64,000 bases of DNA from Cololabis saira (GCF_033807715.1 NC_084606.1:37996401-38060400), one strand, 5' to 3'; positions 20,265-35,228 are shown, counted from the stretch's first letter. The notes: generated from the sequence alone by a model not told the origin. Numbers and translations are program-made.

Positions 20265-22392
20265 ATGGCCACGGGAGCAAACGCGACTCCTCTGGGGAAG
20301 TTGCACCCGAGCATCGGCGCTAAGCGAGGCTTCGACGCCGGGCCTGGTGCTGGGAACGGGCTGATGCCGACGCCGGCGCCGCCGGGACCCTTCCCCGCTC
20401 TGCAGGCGTTCCAGCCGCCGCTGCCGGCCACCACCTTCCCTCAGTCGCACCCCTTCAACCCGGGCACGGGCTTCCCGGCCCCGGCGCAGCCGCAGCCGCC
20501 TTCTGCCGCGGCCAGCCTGGCCGCCGCTGGTGAGTTATTACCCCCGCAGCAGCGACCATTGGAGACACGGGGCTGGTTTATGGTTCCGCGTTACACCGAC
20601 GCAGAGCCTACGCCGTAGGGTACGCGGCGACGCACACCGTACGGTGCGCGTCGCCGCGTACCCTACGCCGTAGGTTCTGCGTCGGTGTAACGCGGAACCA
20701 TAAATCAGCCTTTAATGTCAAGTTAAGTCCCGGCCTTGCACAAAATGGAGACCACGCCGTTGGCGGCAGTTGGAAAACAAATCCTGCCTACAAGCAGTAC
20801 TCGAGTTGTAAAATCAGGGGGGGGATGGTGGATTTGATCATATGGGGACAGATAATTTGTGTTGATTACAAATAATATAATATATTATAAATAATAGCAC
20901 TGACCAAAACACCTGCAGAAATACTGCAGGAATGACATAGCAGCAGTTAAATGCAGCCTTCTGTAAGCTTTAAATATCCACTGGGCTTACATCAAATACA
21001 TCAAAACACAACAATAAAAAACACTTTTCTGAACTTATCAATATGACTCTGTCCTTTACAGGATAAGTAAAATGGATCACTGCAAAAACTCAAAATCTTA
21101 ACAAGAATATTTGTCTTATTTCTAGTTAAAATGTCTCATTTTAGTAAAAAAAAATCTCATTACACTTAAAACAAGACTCATCACTGGAAAAAACAATTTC
21201 CACCTGTTTCAAGTAGATTTTCACTTGAAATAAGTAGAAAAATCTGCCAGTGGAACCAGGGATTTTTTTGCTTGTAATGAGAAGATAAATCTTGTCCCAC
21301 TGGTTTTCTACTTGTATCAAGTAAAAATGTACTTGAAACAGGTGAAAAGTTATTTTTCTGGTGATGACTCTAAATGTTGAAATAGCAGTAAAACCACATT
21401 CATTGATGAAATGACATAAGGGATGGAAAGGGGGGTGGCAGTTTTACAGGGGGGATGATTTGGACCGTTTTTATTTCAGGGGGGATGATTTGGACCGTTT
21501 TTATTTCAGGGGGGGATGATTTGGACCGTTTTTATTTCAGGGGGGGATGATTTGGACCGTTTTTATTTCAGGGAAAAATCTGCCAGTGGAACAGGATATT
21601 TTTGCTTGTAATAAGAAGATAAATCTTGTCCCACTTGCAGATTTTTCTACTTATTTCAAGTGAAAATTTACCTGAAACAGATAAATTGTCAAATAAGTTA
21701 TTTTTCTGGTGATGACTCTAAATGTTGAAATAGCAGTAAAACCACATTCATTGATGAAATGACATAAGGGATGGAAAGGAGGGATGGCAGTTTTACAGGG
21801 GGAATGATTTGGACCGTTTTTATTTCAGGAGGGATGCCATCCCCCCTCATCTCCAGTACTGACTATAAACTTAACCACACTTTGATTTGATTTTAATAAT
21901 AATAATAATAATAATAATACTGTTATTTAGCAGTGTGAGTACAGTGTGTGAATATTTATAAATACAGGTTAAATGATCAGTGAATGGGGGTAGGACTAAA
22001 TAAGTTTACACTTCTTCCTACTCCTTTTTTGGCACATGTAAATCAAGATAGCAAGTTTTAAAGGATGACATTCTTTGTTTTGTTTTTGTTTTCTTAAACT
22101 TCTCATGAAGTGTTGTTTCTTTTTTTTTTTTTTACATGTACAAAAATCAAATAAAAAAAAAATATTTTGTACATGTAAAAACAACAATTAAAGAGAAGAT
22201 AAGAAAACAAAACAAAGAATTTCATACTTTAACACTTAATGTCTTAATGTGCAAAAAGGAGTAGGAAGAAGTGTAAACTTATTTAATCCTGCCCCCATTC
22301 ACTAATCATTTATTAACATGTATAACTATTATTATTTACACCATACTATCTCTATATCAACTCCATCTGCTCTATATCTATGTATATATCTA

Positions 22393-22433
<41 letters not shown>

Positions 22434-25400
22434 TTACATACATACACATATAATTAAACTTTTTTTCTGTGTATAAAATAAAAATCACATACGGTTATCG
22501 TCTTGTAAATGTAATTTCTGAAGGTTTGATCTTTTATTTTTACCGATAGTCTCCAGAGGCAAATCTTATTGGCGAATCTATAATAATGTTCTCAGTTGGA
22601 CAAAAAAACCTTAATCGACATAACAGTTTTAAAATGTTAATGTGCAAAAACATAGATGTATGTTTATAAAGTGAGTTAATTATTCATGATACATTTTTGA
22701 TTACTTTTTTTTTTTAGATAATGAATTATAATCAAAGCAAATGCTAGGAAAATAAATCCACCTGGCGCTGTTAAAATAAACTCCAGCTTTTGCCAAGGCC
22801 CTTTGTTGACGTCTTTCCCGCACTGTGACACATCAAAGTTGAAGGTCCCATATTGTGTTTTTCTCAGTGGATTTTGCACAGAAGAAAGCAAGAAAAAAGA
22901 GTCGCTGGAGCAGCGAGACACCAGACCAGAAGACAGTCATCCCGGGAATGCCCACCGTCATTCCCCCGGGACTCACTAGAGACCAAGAGAGAGCATACAT
23001 AGGTAAATGTTAATTATCTTTTTGTTTCCTGTCTACTAATGTTTGTAATTGTTTATATGATTGATTGAGTTTTTCCTCACGTTTTCGTCAGTTATGCTTA
23101 AGGTTCTCTTCTGATGTGTCATGCCATTATTACTGTTATGTCTTGTTTGCTAAATCCCCAACAGTTAGAGCTTTCTAAAGGCAACTACAAAATGAATTGT
23201 TAACTAAAATCTGTGAATAATATTTCTTGTGTATCTACTACCCACTTTTGTGTTTTTTCCAAAAAGAAGAATGTCTAATTTTTGCTCCAACTGTTGAGAC
23301 AAATCAATCATTTCTAATGAGCAATGATTAACATGTTTATATGAGATGTTGAGTTAACTTCTCTTTAAGTGGTTCTGCTGTGTTTTGTAGTATTTTGGTT
23401 TGCATACCATTGGGCACCCATTAGCAAGAGGACTTTTTGATAGTTGATTGAACGCCACTCCCTGCTGCAGGTCATGCCTGACCCCCAACACCTTCGCTCT
23501 TGTTCCTGTGCATGGAGGCATCACCATGTCTTTACATAACACAACTGTTATTCCACAAGATTGATTTTAAATATGAAGGACGCTGCTTTCATAGCAGAAC
23601 AATTCCTTGCCCTAGCACAACTCAACCAAGTGTTTTCATGGGTATTGTAGTCTGAGGAACAACTGAGGATCGTGTTCATGCTCTTACCCATAGCTTCATT
23701 CAACGTGCAACACATGCACAATTGAACCTCAAAACTGTGCTGTAAAATTCCAACGTTTTCCAGTGTAATTAAACTTCACAACAAACATTTACTAAGGGAG
23801 TAAGACTAAGGAGGTGTAGAGGTGCTCCGATTGCAGGTTTCTTGGCCGAGTTTTAATTTTGTTTCAGGTACACCGCTGATTTAAAAAAAAAAATTGGAGA
23901 ACTACAGTCAGCCAAAAAACCACGACAGAGTATTAGGGCTAAACTAAGACAAAAAAAAGGAAATTACGAGAATAAAGTCATAAAGTTGCGAGAATAAAGT
24001 CGTAATATTACGACAATAAAGTCATAACATTACGAGAATAAAGTCGTAACATTACGAGAATAAAGTCGTAACATTATGAGATTTATGAGAACTCTAACAG
24101 GAAGAGCATCTTTTCCCTGTGTTAAAATGAGGAATATTGAGCATCTTGTGAAGTTATATTTAATATTACGACTTTATTCTTGTAATATTAAAACTTTATT
24201 CTCAAAATATTACGACTTTATTTTCGTAATTTTACGACTTTATTCTCATATTATGACTTTATTCTCGTAATTTCCATTTTTTTTTGTCTTAGTTTGGCCC
24301 TAATACTCCGTCGTAAAAAACAGATAATTACCCAGTAATATATAATAGTGGCTGCTGATTGTGTGCTGCATTAGCTTTATTTTTAACCTTTTAGACTTTG
24401 CTGGCTTCATAGCTTTGCTTGAAACACTCAAATACTATTATAGTGGTAAAACTTTCCACATGAACAGCAGTCTTCCTGATTACTAGACACACTTTCTGAT
24501 AAGTTATGGAAAAAATAAATATCAGTGGTGTGTGTAGCATATACACTTATGAATGTAAGAAATTCTTCATAAACTGCTTATTGTCCAAACCTGATCACCA
24601 GCGGATGAATCTGTACATGTCCAGGTGTAACCGTGGCAACACTAATGTATGTCCGTAGTACCATTAACATCCTGCAGCAGAATAGATATACAGGACTGTC
24701 TCAGAAAATTAGAATATTGTGATAAAGTCCTTTATTTTCTGTAATGCAAAAACGTCATACATTCTGGATTCATTACAAATCAACTGAAATATTGCAAGCC
24801 TTTTATTTTAATATTGCTGATCATGGCTTACAGCTTAAGAAAACTCAAATATCCTATCTCAAAAAATTTGAATATTCTGGGAATCTTAATCTTAAACTGT
24901 AAGCCATAATCAGCAATATTAAAATAATAAAAGGCTTGCAATATTTCAGTTGATTTGTAATGAATCCAGAATGTATGACATTTTAGTTTTTTTAAATTGC
25001 ATTACAGAAAATAAAGAACTTTATCACAATATTCTAATTTTCTGAGACAGTCCTTTATAGTTGCACTGCTTCCTGCACACCAGTTGTTGAAATTCAAATT
25101 TAAAAATAAAACACCAAGACCAATTTCAGTGTACAAGGTGCCACAACACCTAATCTCTGATATGGGAAGATTGCAGAATGAATTTCTCTGGTGCATTTGC
25201 ACAACTAACCACCTTTTAAGTCTTGATGTAACATTTTTTGACTAGAGTGGAACTGCAGCATTGTAAAAGCTGCTCTGCAAACAGTCTGCATGCTTTGTGT
25301 TTGTTTTTTTTTTAAGCCACATTATTAGTTTAATTGGTTTTGAATAAAATATATCTGTATCTGGAATGTTTTAACCACATGTGCCTTTCAACAGCAGCGT

Positions 25401-28400
25401 GGCACCAGTACACAGCCTTTATTTTCTTCAGTAGTACATGATTATTATTCGATAATCGACATCCTTACTGATGTTGTCCTCTCTTTGGTAATGGTTGTTC
25501 TTCCTTGGTATGTAAACATTCATTTGTGCCTATCTTCCGCTGTCACTTTTTTTTCCTTTGCTCATTCAGTAGATCCCCTAAAACAAGCTTTTTTTTAGCT
25601 GAAATTACTGTGAACCACAAGCCATGGGCCCTGTTTTCATCTGGATAACATCATTTCAGTGACCAATTAATCTGTGTTCAAGGGGATGCACCGTCACAAC
25701 CTTCATAATGTGCATGTAATGAATTTTTTTTTCCCCATTTGCCTTTTAATTGCAAGATTTGTTTCTGTGTCACAGCAGACCCTCATTGTTAGATCTGTGG
25801 GGTGCAGAAAGTGATTTAAGATTACGTGTTTTGATATTGAAACCTGCGAAACAAATGAATCTGTTTCATTCTTAAGATGCCAAAAAACCTGAAACAAAAT
25901 GCACTGCAATAACTGAAACCCTGTGTTTAAGGAAACTTGATCTTAAAATTGTTTTTTATAGTGCTAATGTTATGGAGAGCTTTTGTAGGAATCAGTTTTA
26001 TCATCTGTCATATTGTCACGCTTAATCATTGTCCAAGAAAGGGCCGATCTTAGTCCTAATTTAAAGCTTATTCCTAGACGAGCATGTGTGAGCACACACA
26101 TGAGTAAGTGGTTTCATGTTTTAAGTGTTATCAGATGTTTATTTGACCTTCCTTTTTAATTTAACAGTTATCAATTGTTCTACTGCAATAATGAATGAGA
26201 CGTTGCTCTAATGTGCAGAGCGTTGTCTCTCTCTAATGTTGTTCTGGTAACCACATTTCTCTCCATCCTTGTTTTTCTTTCCTAACCTGAATTCTTCCAG
26301 TCCAACTGCAGATTGAAGACCTGACTCGTAAACTGCGTACAGGAGACCTGGGAATCCCTGTAAACCCTGAGGACAGGTCGGAAAAAGATTAAACCCTTGA
26401 ACAGTAACACTTTCTCTACCTTCTTGACTATTTGGAAGACAAATGTTGATTTTTCATTACTGTGGTTGCTAGCTTATCTCGCATTTACACATGAGTATTA
26501 GTTTAAGAGTGTAGACTCTAGTTTATATAGGTCCTAAACGAAGGACGGTGTTATGTACAATGCCTGAGGTCTTTTCCTTGTCAGAGAAGTGATGTTAAAT
26601 TGACTTCTTCAGTTACTAAACTGGAAATCTGCTCACTATACCAGCAAGTGTGCAGCATTTTGCACTTGTCCGTATTTGTAGCTTGAGAATTGGGCTTTTT
26701 TTTTTTTTTTTTTAACCCAAGACAAGTACACATTTGGCGCTTTTCCACTAGTACCTACTCAGCGTGACTCGCCTCGTCTCCAGTCGCCTTGCCCTTGTTT
26801 ATTTTCGGTACCCAGAGCAGAAGTAGGAGGTTGGAGAAGCTGCTGTGACGTATTTGATTGTGTATCTAAACGGAGAAGACAACAACACTAAAGATGTAGA
26901 ACCTGGAGGAGATGATAGATGTGCTGCTGGGTCTGTGGCTCGTGTTTGATATCAAGTTAAAAAATGAGAATGAGAGAAGCTTCAAGTAATAATGACTACG
27001 TTTACATGCAGTCCAAATTCCGGTTATTGCTAATATTCCGGTTACTGAAACATTGGGAATATTCCGTTTACATGGTGCTTAATCATTTGGGATATCTGGA
27101 TCAAACCAGCGACGCACGGAGAACATCATGACACAATTCCCGTCATTTCTGCTGCTTCTTCCTGTATCCAAATTCAAAACAAATGCTGCTTCGCGCAACT
27201 TTTCTCTCACCTTCTTGTAAATCTTCTATCCCGGTACTTTCTACCATCTACAAATGCAGAAATGTTCATATCCTTCATTACATTTATGAAGTGATTCGTC
27301 TCCTCCTGGTCTTGGTTTCTCCGTGTTTATAAGAACTTCCTGGACTCAAAAGACCAGGATTCCTTGTGAACAGAGCATGTGCAGAAAACAAATTCCTGTT
27401 CCGTTTGATGGGGATATTCTGTTTGGCGTTTACATGACCCAATATTCAGGTTAGAAAAGGAATAACCCAGGAGTCATATTCAGGTTTTTAAAAACCGGAA
27501 TATGAGCAAATTCTGGTTATTCAAAGGGGTTATTGGTGTTTACATGGTCGTGCAAATTCGTGTTATTGCCAATATTCGGGTTTTAAAAGGGTTATTGATG
27601 CTGGAAACACAGTCACTGATTTCCTCCTCCTGACTCAGACGTCTGACTCCAACCCCCCGACCAATCGGTGGCCTGTAGTGTGATGATGTCAGATACAGCC
27701 GACTCAGCCGCTTAGAACCTCGGCAGAATAGATACAGAGGAGTATCTACTCGCCTCCACCCGTAGTGGAGACGCGCAAAACCGGGGCGAGTCGAGTCGGG
27801 CTGAGTAGGTTCTAGTGGAAAAGCGCCAATTGTTTTTAATAAGATTGAAGTGAAAAGATATTTTTCTTGTTTTTTTGCATATTGAATTGTAAAAAGCAAT
27901 AACTAATCCAAACAGATATCGCTCCAATTTAGATGATCAGAAATGTTCTACAGTCACTGAAAGCAGATTACCAGTAAAGTTCCTTATTGTGAACATTTCA
28001 GTTTGACCAAAAATACATAAACTCGAGCTCTGATTTCATTGCCTTTTTGAATTGTGAGATGGATTGACGTCGTCAAAAAAAAACAAACACTTGAGTGTTG
28101 AACATCGTTTAATCTTGGGTTAAAACAAAAAAAGTTAATTAGAAAAGACTTCATCAGAAATGGTATCAGTAGCTTAGATCTGTATATAAGTCAGTGCTAG
28201 CTGAGATGGGATGTTTTTCTTTTGTCCAATGTAGAAAACTGAAAAACTGAGGTAAGAAGAAAATTGTCTGGGATATTTCTTCCTTTTTAACAAGCCATTT
28301 TTCAGGATACTAGATAGGAGGAATTCTTTTATATTTAGCTTCCTATGACTATTGCTTTACCCACTGCTTGTGTTTTCTGATTTATAGTGCTGTAAATGTG

Positions 28401-31400
28401 CAAAATTACACATGATGTATAAACAGTCCCTTTTGAAACAGGGATTGGTACTTGTTATACTCTATTTTTGACAGTTATTATTTAGCTTTTTTTTTGTTTT
28501 AACTGAAGTAATGCAGTTGAATTGTTTGGCTCTTTTGGGAATAATAACTGGGTAAAAATCAACACCAACCACTGGCATTTTTATTTATATAATTTTATTT
28601 TTTTTATTTGAATGCATGCATACATTTGGTACATCTGAGCTGAGCTCATAACATTTAGTTTATTTCATAACATACCAGTTATTAAAAGGCTTTGTACTCC
28701 ACTGCCACCAGATTTTGATGCTGGCCAGACGGTGGCGTTAAACATTTCTACCAGGGTTAGGGGGATCATGTTCCAGCTTTTCCTCTGGACTCTTGTTCTG
28801 CAAGAAAACTGCCAGAATTCTACAATATTCTGGACGAGAGCGGGCCGGCCTTTAACCTAGTCATAAGGCTCTGTTCCCACAGGAAGTGGCTTGCCCTCAA
28901 GTGTGTATGGATTTGACCACTGCTAGTTTAGACCCTTTTCACTTGGAGACTTTTTTTCAAAGATTTTCCACAGCTGACATAAAAAACCCTCCAAAATGAA
29001 GGCAAAGCTGCATTCCCCTCTATTGTGACAAACTTGGGAGGTGTTTCAGGTTGTTGTCACCGTTGGAAGTTTTGAAGCTTAAAGGGAGGGGGTGGGGGGC
29101 TTTTTTTTCCTTTTATTATTCACATGTTCACAAAACTGTAAGGGGAGAGCATAGGAAAAGGTGAACATCTAATCTTAATTCTTTTCCTCTAACCCAAATT
29201 ACCCAACGTCAGCCTAACCCTTTTTCAAGCACAGAGCCTCCTTATCGCAGTGACACAGGTTTTCAGCATCCCAGGGGAGGTACGGACCTCTCCCACCACG
29301 TCAGCACCAAGCATCTCTCAAAGCCAGCCTCTCTGTCTAGGATTGAACATTTTTATATATATATTTACATATATATATATATATATATTATATTGGTTGT
29401 GTGTCTGTTCCTTCTCTGTGGTTGACCCCCCTCAGTGTATTGGGTTAATTACCTCCATGCAGCTTTGACTGGTCCCTTCTTACCCTGAACTTTACTAAAC
29501 AACGGACTGTGGCCTTCTATATTTTGGTGCAGTTTCTATATATATTTTAGGTTTTGCTTTTTTCAAAAGCAATAATTCTGAGCATTTTCCTCAAGGATAC
29601 AGATTTTTAGAGCAGTTTTTTTCCCTTCTCTAATTTATGCATTACTCAAGACTATTTTTGTCAAAATCATAATGTAGGATGTGTATGTGACTGAAGTGCA
29701 AAGCTCCCCGTTTACAATCACTGGTATCAACGTTGTCTCTCCTGTATTTTGTCTGCTGCTCTCAGGTCTCCCTCTCCAGAGCCCATCTATAACAGTGAGG
29801 GCAAAAGGCTAAATACCCGCGAGTATCGCACGCGAAAGAAGATTGAGGAGGAGCGCCATGCCCTTATCACTGAAATGGTTGGACTCAATCCAGACTTCAA
29901 GCCCCCTGCAGACTATAAGTATGTACCCCTTATGTCTACGCTTAACTTGTTGCCGCACTTGTAAAAGTCGCCCAAAGTAAATGTAAAGCTGTTCTTGAAC
30001 CGTTTGAAGTAGTTTTTTTTGAATGAATGAATGAATGAATGAATGAATGGATGGTTTATTTCGGACAGAATACATTGAAACATTTACATGTTCATTTCAC
30101 AAATAAAATAAAAGGTAAATAGAAATGTCCAAAAAAGGAGTAGGCTGAAGCCGAGGGCTTATTCTAGCCTATCCTGTGCAGCGTGTATCATTCACACAAT
30201 ATGGCATCCGGTGGATAATAATACACAAATATGAAAAGAAATATATAAAAAGAAAACAAAGAGAAACTGTCATTGCATTATGTTATATAAAAATAGTAAT
30301 ACCAATAATTCAAAAAGGGGTATATAGTGGTGCTATTTTCATGTTAATCTATAATAGGCTATACCAACATAATTAACAGATTTCTTTATAACTGTTTATC
30401 ATTTTATATTTAAACATTTTTTTGAAAACATAAATTGAGGTACACGTTCTTAAATCCTTATCACAGCAATTCCACAATTTGACACCTTTCACGGAAACCG
30501 TTTTCTTTACTTTTGGTTCTTCCCCATGCCTTCTTAAACATACCTGTGTTCCTTAGTTCATATTTACTCTTGTGGATTTGGAACAGCCTCTGAGAACATC
30601 TTGGGAGGAGATTATGATGTGCTTTATATATAATCAATAAGGTTTGAAGGTTAACTAGATCCCAGAATTTTAATGTATTTAAATTAATAAATAATGGTTC
30701 TGGTATCTTTTGAAAGGTAACACTCTGAAGTTCTTCCCCTGACTGTCAGAATCACTGTAACTGCTACTATTATTCAGTAGTCTCAGTTTGAACACACTGA
30801 AATAGAAGGTTTTTATTTCAGCCGGAAATTTGTTTTGTAATCAGATGTCTGCAGATGAATCTGTGACTTATTGTTTTTAAAACCCACTGAGACACAGCCT
30901 GAAGCCTTATCTAGTGCAAGTTCAAATTTGATAACAATACCACAAAAAATGAGTATTTTACACATGTTTTTGTAAGACTATGTTTTACAAAGAGTTTTAT
31001 TATAACAATTATGTCCCATGGGCATAACTTTTGAACCGTATTACCAATTTACCACGTACATATAGCCTATATATCGTTGTGTTCAGCATTTCATTTGCTC
31101 TACAACTGCACCATCTTCTGGGCGAATGCTGCAATTGCCGAGGTTTTTCTCATGACAAAAGCCGGACGTGCTCGTCCCGCCCCAACACGGCGCTCATTCG
31201 CTATGAGGGGACAGGAGGCTCCTGATTGGCCGGATGAGCTGTCAATCAATGTAGAGCATACGCTCCATTTTAGCATCGCGCTCTCCCGTCTGAAAACGTG
31301 CAGGACGGAGGAGTTACAGAGTGTAAACAAATAATAACATTTTGTTCTTCGATGACGGTGGAGATGAAGAGCGGCTGTTTGTTGATATTTACTGGTATAA

Positions 31401-34400
31401 TGTATTTTGGACTAAATACTTTACTGGATAGGATCTAATAGACCAGGGGTGTCCAACTAATTTTGCTTGGCAGGCCGGATTTGACCAATTTTTTTTTCTT
31501 GCGGGCCGCACGTTCAAAATAAAAACGGTGCGAAAAATCTTTTTTCTAATTCTTTTTTTTTACTATTGTTATCTAATCCAATATCAGTTTAGTTAATTTT
31601 AAAGGAAATATGCACTTTGTTTACACTCTAATTATGTAAAATATATTTCTTCAGGATCTTTTCTTGAAATTTCTCTTTTTTTTTTTTTTCAAATTATGTA
31701 AGATACTTTTAATATCATTTTACAAAGATAAACAGAAACAAGTATGTTTTTTTATATTTCGCTTTTTTATAGGAAATTTAATTAAATGCAAAATCTTTCT
31801 TATTACATCCGAGAGTGTTTCTTTGTGATTTAGAGATTTTTACAGTACAATTAAGTGTATTTATTTTTAAAAATTGGCGCGGATATTTACGCCAGTGTGC
31901 CGAAAAAGTCAGCACTTCTTTTTTAACTGTTTTACTTTGTCACTATCCTCGTATTCAAAACTGAAATTATCCGAATAAATATCTTCTATCATCTTTTTTA
32001 GCAGTGCTATTTTTCCTGCGAAAATATATAAGTATAATAGTAGTCAGTTAATAAAAATAAACGACCGTCTACAAAGAAATAAAATCAGCAAATGCATTCT
32101 GGAAAACTGAAAAAATGTCAAACTGCTCTCTTTGTGGAATAACGATGGATTTGTAAAATATATCATCGGATATGCTGAGATTCATGGCAATTATTTATGC
32201 CTTCCTTTTTTAGTAAATATCATTTCTTTTTTTTGCGTTGGAAACCTCTCGCGGGCCGCATGAAAATCTCTCTCGGGCCGCACATTTGACACCCCTGTAA
32301 TAGACATTTGGTTTGTACAAGATTTGTAAATGACCTAGTGTTGTAAATTTTGGCGTGAGTGTGCACCGAATATGGGCTGGCGGGGGCGACGGCGAGCCTC
32401 CGTGCGGCAACGAGTTAAATGCGAGGATATGAAAGATATCAGGTGGATTTGCTCATCAAAATATCTTTGTTTAACCTTCACAACCTTCCGTGTCTTCCAG
32501 GCCCCCTGCTACCAGAGTCAGCGACAAAGTCATGATCCCACAGGACGAATACCCTGAAATCAACTTTGTTGGTCTGCTCATTGGGCCGCGGTAAGTGACA
32601 CTTCAGTTTACATTTACGCATCTTGTTTAACATACTTTGATTTAGGACCAGATTGATTAGTTTTTTTCCTCTTCATTCTCTCAGCGGTAACACCCTGAAG
32701 AACATTGAGAAGGAGTGCTGTGCTAAGATCATGATCCGAGGGAAAGGCTCTGTGAAAGAAGGGAAGGTTGGCCGTAAAGACGGTCAGATGCTGCCGGGAG
32801 AAGACGAGCCTCTGCACGCGCTGGTCACAGCCAACACCATGGAGAACGTCAAGAAAGCAGTGGAGCAGGTCAGAGTTCATCTCAGCTCTCCTCACGTACT
32901 GTTGACGTACGGCAACGTCACCAAACCCCAGTCAGACCGTTCTTAGAAATCAGTATTGAGAGTAGGCCGGTGTTGATTTTCCGGTTCCAAATCAATTCTC
33001 ATATACAGGACTGTCTCAGAAAATTAGAATATTGTGATTTTCTGTAATGCAATTACAAAAACAAAAATGTCATAGGGTGCTTTCACACCTGTACCGTTTC
33101 AAGCAGTTGTTCCGGAACAGGGAACGTTTCCCACTAAAGATCGGAACGTTTGGTATATGTGAACACAGCAATTGCGCTCTAAAACGAGACCTGAAACGGT
33201 TAATTTTTTTTTATTTGTAGTGAGAACATAATCCACACAGCAACCGATACAACTCCATTCATTGTGTGTGTGCTGCCGCGGCGCAAGAAGAGTCGGTGCA
33301 GCCTCCACCACCTTCTCTCATGCCGAGATGTCGTCCCAGCACAGCACAAATTAAACATTGTATGAAATTAAACAATGTTCAATTCGGGCAGGGTTTGCGC
33401 AGCGCAAACCCGGCTGCAGCAGGCGGCCTCTCGTCCGCTGCCGGGCTCCGCTCTGCGCCGAGCGCATAAGCCTGATTTATGGTTCCGCGTTAAATCGACG
33501 CAGTAACTACGCCGTACTTTACGCCGTAGGCTCTACGTTGGTGTAACGCGGAAGGCGGTACCATAAATCAGCCAAAGCCAACGGCTGCGGTCTGCGCTGC
33601 GCTGAAAGGAGCGTGTTGTTTTTCCCGGGGTGCGGAAGAGAAAACTCCTTCCGCGTTCATTTGACCAATCAGAGAGCAGCTGGTTAGCGCATGGAATTTG
33701 TTAACAGCTTTGAAACGGTACAGACGTTTGCCTTGTGAACACAAACCCCACGAACGAGAAACGGAACAACTGTATCGATTTAGCCCCTGAAACGGAACAA
33801 AACAAACGGGCCACAGGTGTGAAAGCACCCTTACATTCTGGATTCATTACAAATCAACTGAAATATTGCAAGCCTTTTATTATTTTAATATTGCTGATCA
33901 TGGCTTACAGCTTAAGAAAACTCAAATATCCTATCTAAAAAAATTTGAATATTCTGGGAATCTTAAACTGCAATATTAAAATAATAAAAGGCTTGCAATA
34001 TTTCAGTTGATTTGTAATGAATCCAGAATGTATGACATTTTTGTTTTTTTTTAATTGCATTACAGAAAATAAAGAACTTTATGACAATATTCTAATTTTC
34101 TGAGACAGTCCTGTATATACTGCCTTGGGTTACATTTGCATAAAATGCAAAAAACCAAATTCTCAAAAATTAAAAACCCAAAAAAGACAGAAAATGGAAA
34201 AAATAAAAACGTAATCTGGGAAAGAATAAAACTGATTTCCTCCGTCTCTGTTTCCTCCCTGGATCTGTTTGGTAATTCTGACCCACACGATGTTTCTGAA
34301 AGCAGTTCTATCAGCATTCTGGGAGCTGATTGGTCCTTACAGCATCATTAGCTGCAGTACTTGCTGTTGAATCTCAATATAATACTAGTAGTAATATGTT

Positions 34401-35194
34401 GCAGAATTACAGTCATATAATTCATGCAACAACTGAAATAAACGTTTTAACCCAAATCAATATCGGAATCGGATTGAATCAAATCTTTATAATCGATTCT
34501 TGACATTTGAATGGATCCCCAGCCCTTATTGAGAGATTAGATCACAAGTGGCCACTTCTGATGCTGTACATTCCAACATCCGCTCCCACCTTCCTGTCCC
34601 TTACAGCAGGGGTCTCTAACCCCCGTGGGTCATTTGGTACCGGGCCGCACAGAAAGACAAAATAATTTCTGTAGAATCCCCGACTGATGACGGTTGACTC
34701 TCAAACCCCTGGTTCACAATGTTTTTATTCCTTGGATGTAAATACACTGCGAATACAATAGAATAAAATAGTTAGTCTTTCTACATTCATATAAGTTTCA
34801 TTTAACTTAAATACAGACCGACACAGCTGCTCGGTCGTTAATAACAGCTACCGTTAACCACAATACATGAGTAACCATGGCAACCAAACTCAAGCTGGAC
34901 ATAAATACGGCATAACATTTGCAAAGAAAACAAATCCTTATCAGCAGGTGATTTTTGTGTCGGTTAGGCTCCACTTTAGCATTCCTGACACTAGTTTAGT
35001 CTTTCAGACACACTTTCTACTGCCGTTAAACTTTTACCGTCCAAAGCTCCGGATGTTTACAAGGTCTCGGCGAGACACCTTCAAAATAAAAGCACTAAAT
35101 ATCGGTCTCTTTAATATATAACAAATAAAATAAAAGCCTGGCTTTAAATAACGTTAATGAGACATAAAAACACATTTATTTTTCGAAAATTATG

Positions 35195-35228
<34 letters not shown>

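Larger units (their letters stand above)
32963..34527. mobile_element. hAT-type element (TAGGCC ends), outer level of a four-level nest
   Basis: The exact 8-bp duplication ATTGAGAG (32955-32962 and 34528-34535) delimits it. Its own sequence (ATCAATATCGGAATCGGATT and similar) matches 40926-41217 and 63065-63790. Most of its length is the nested MITE at 33006-34113. Confidence 0.85.
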
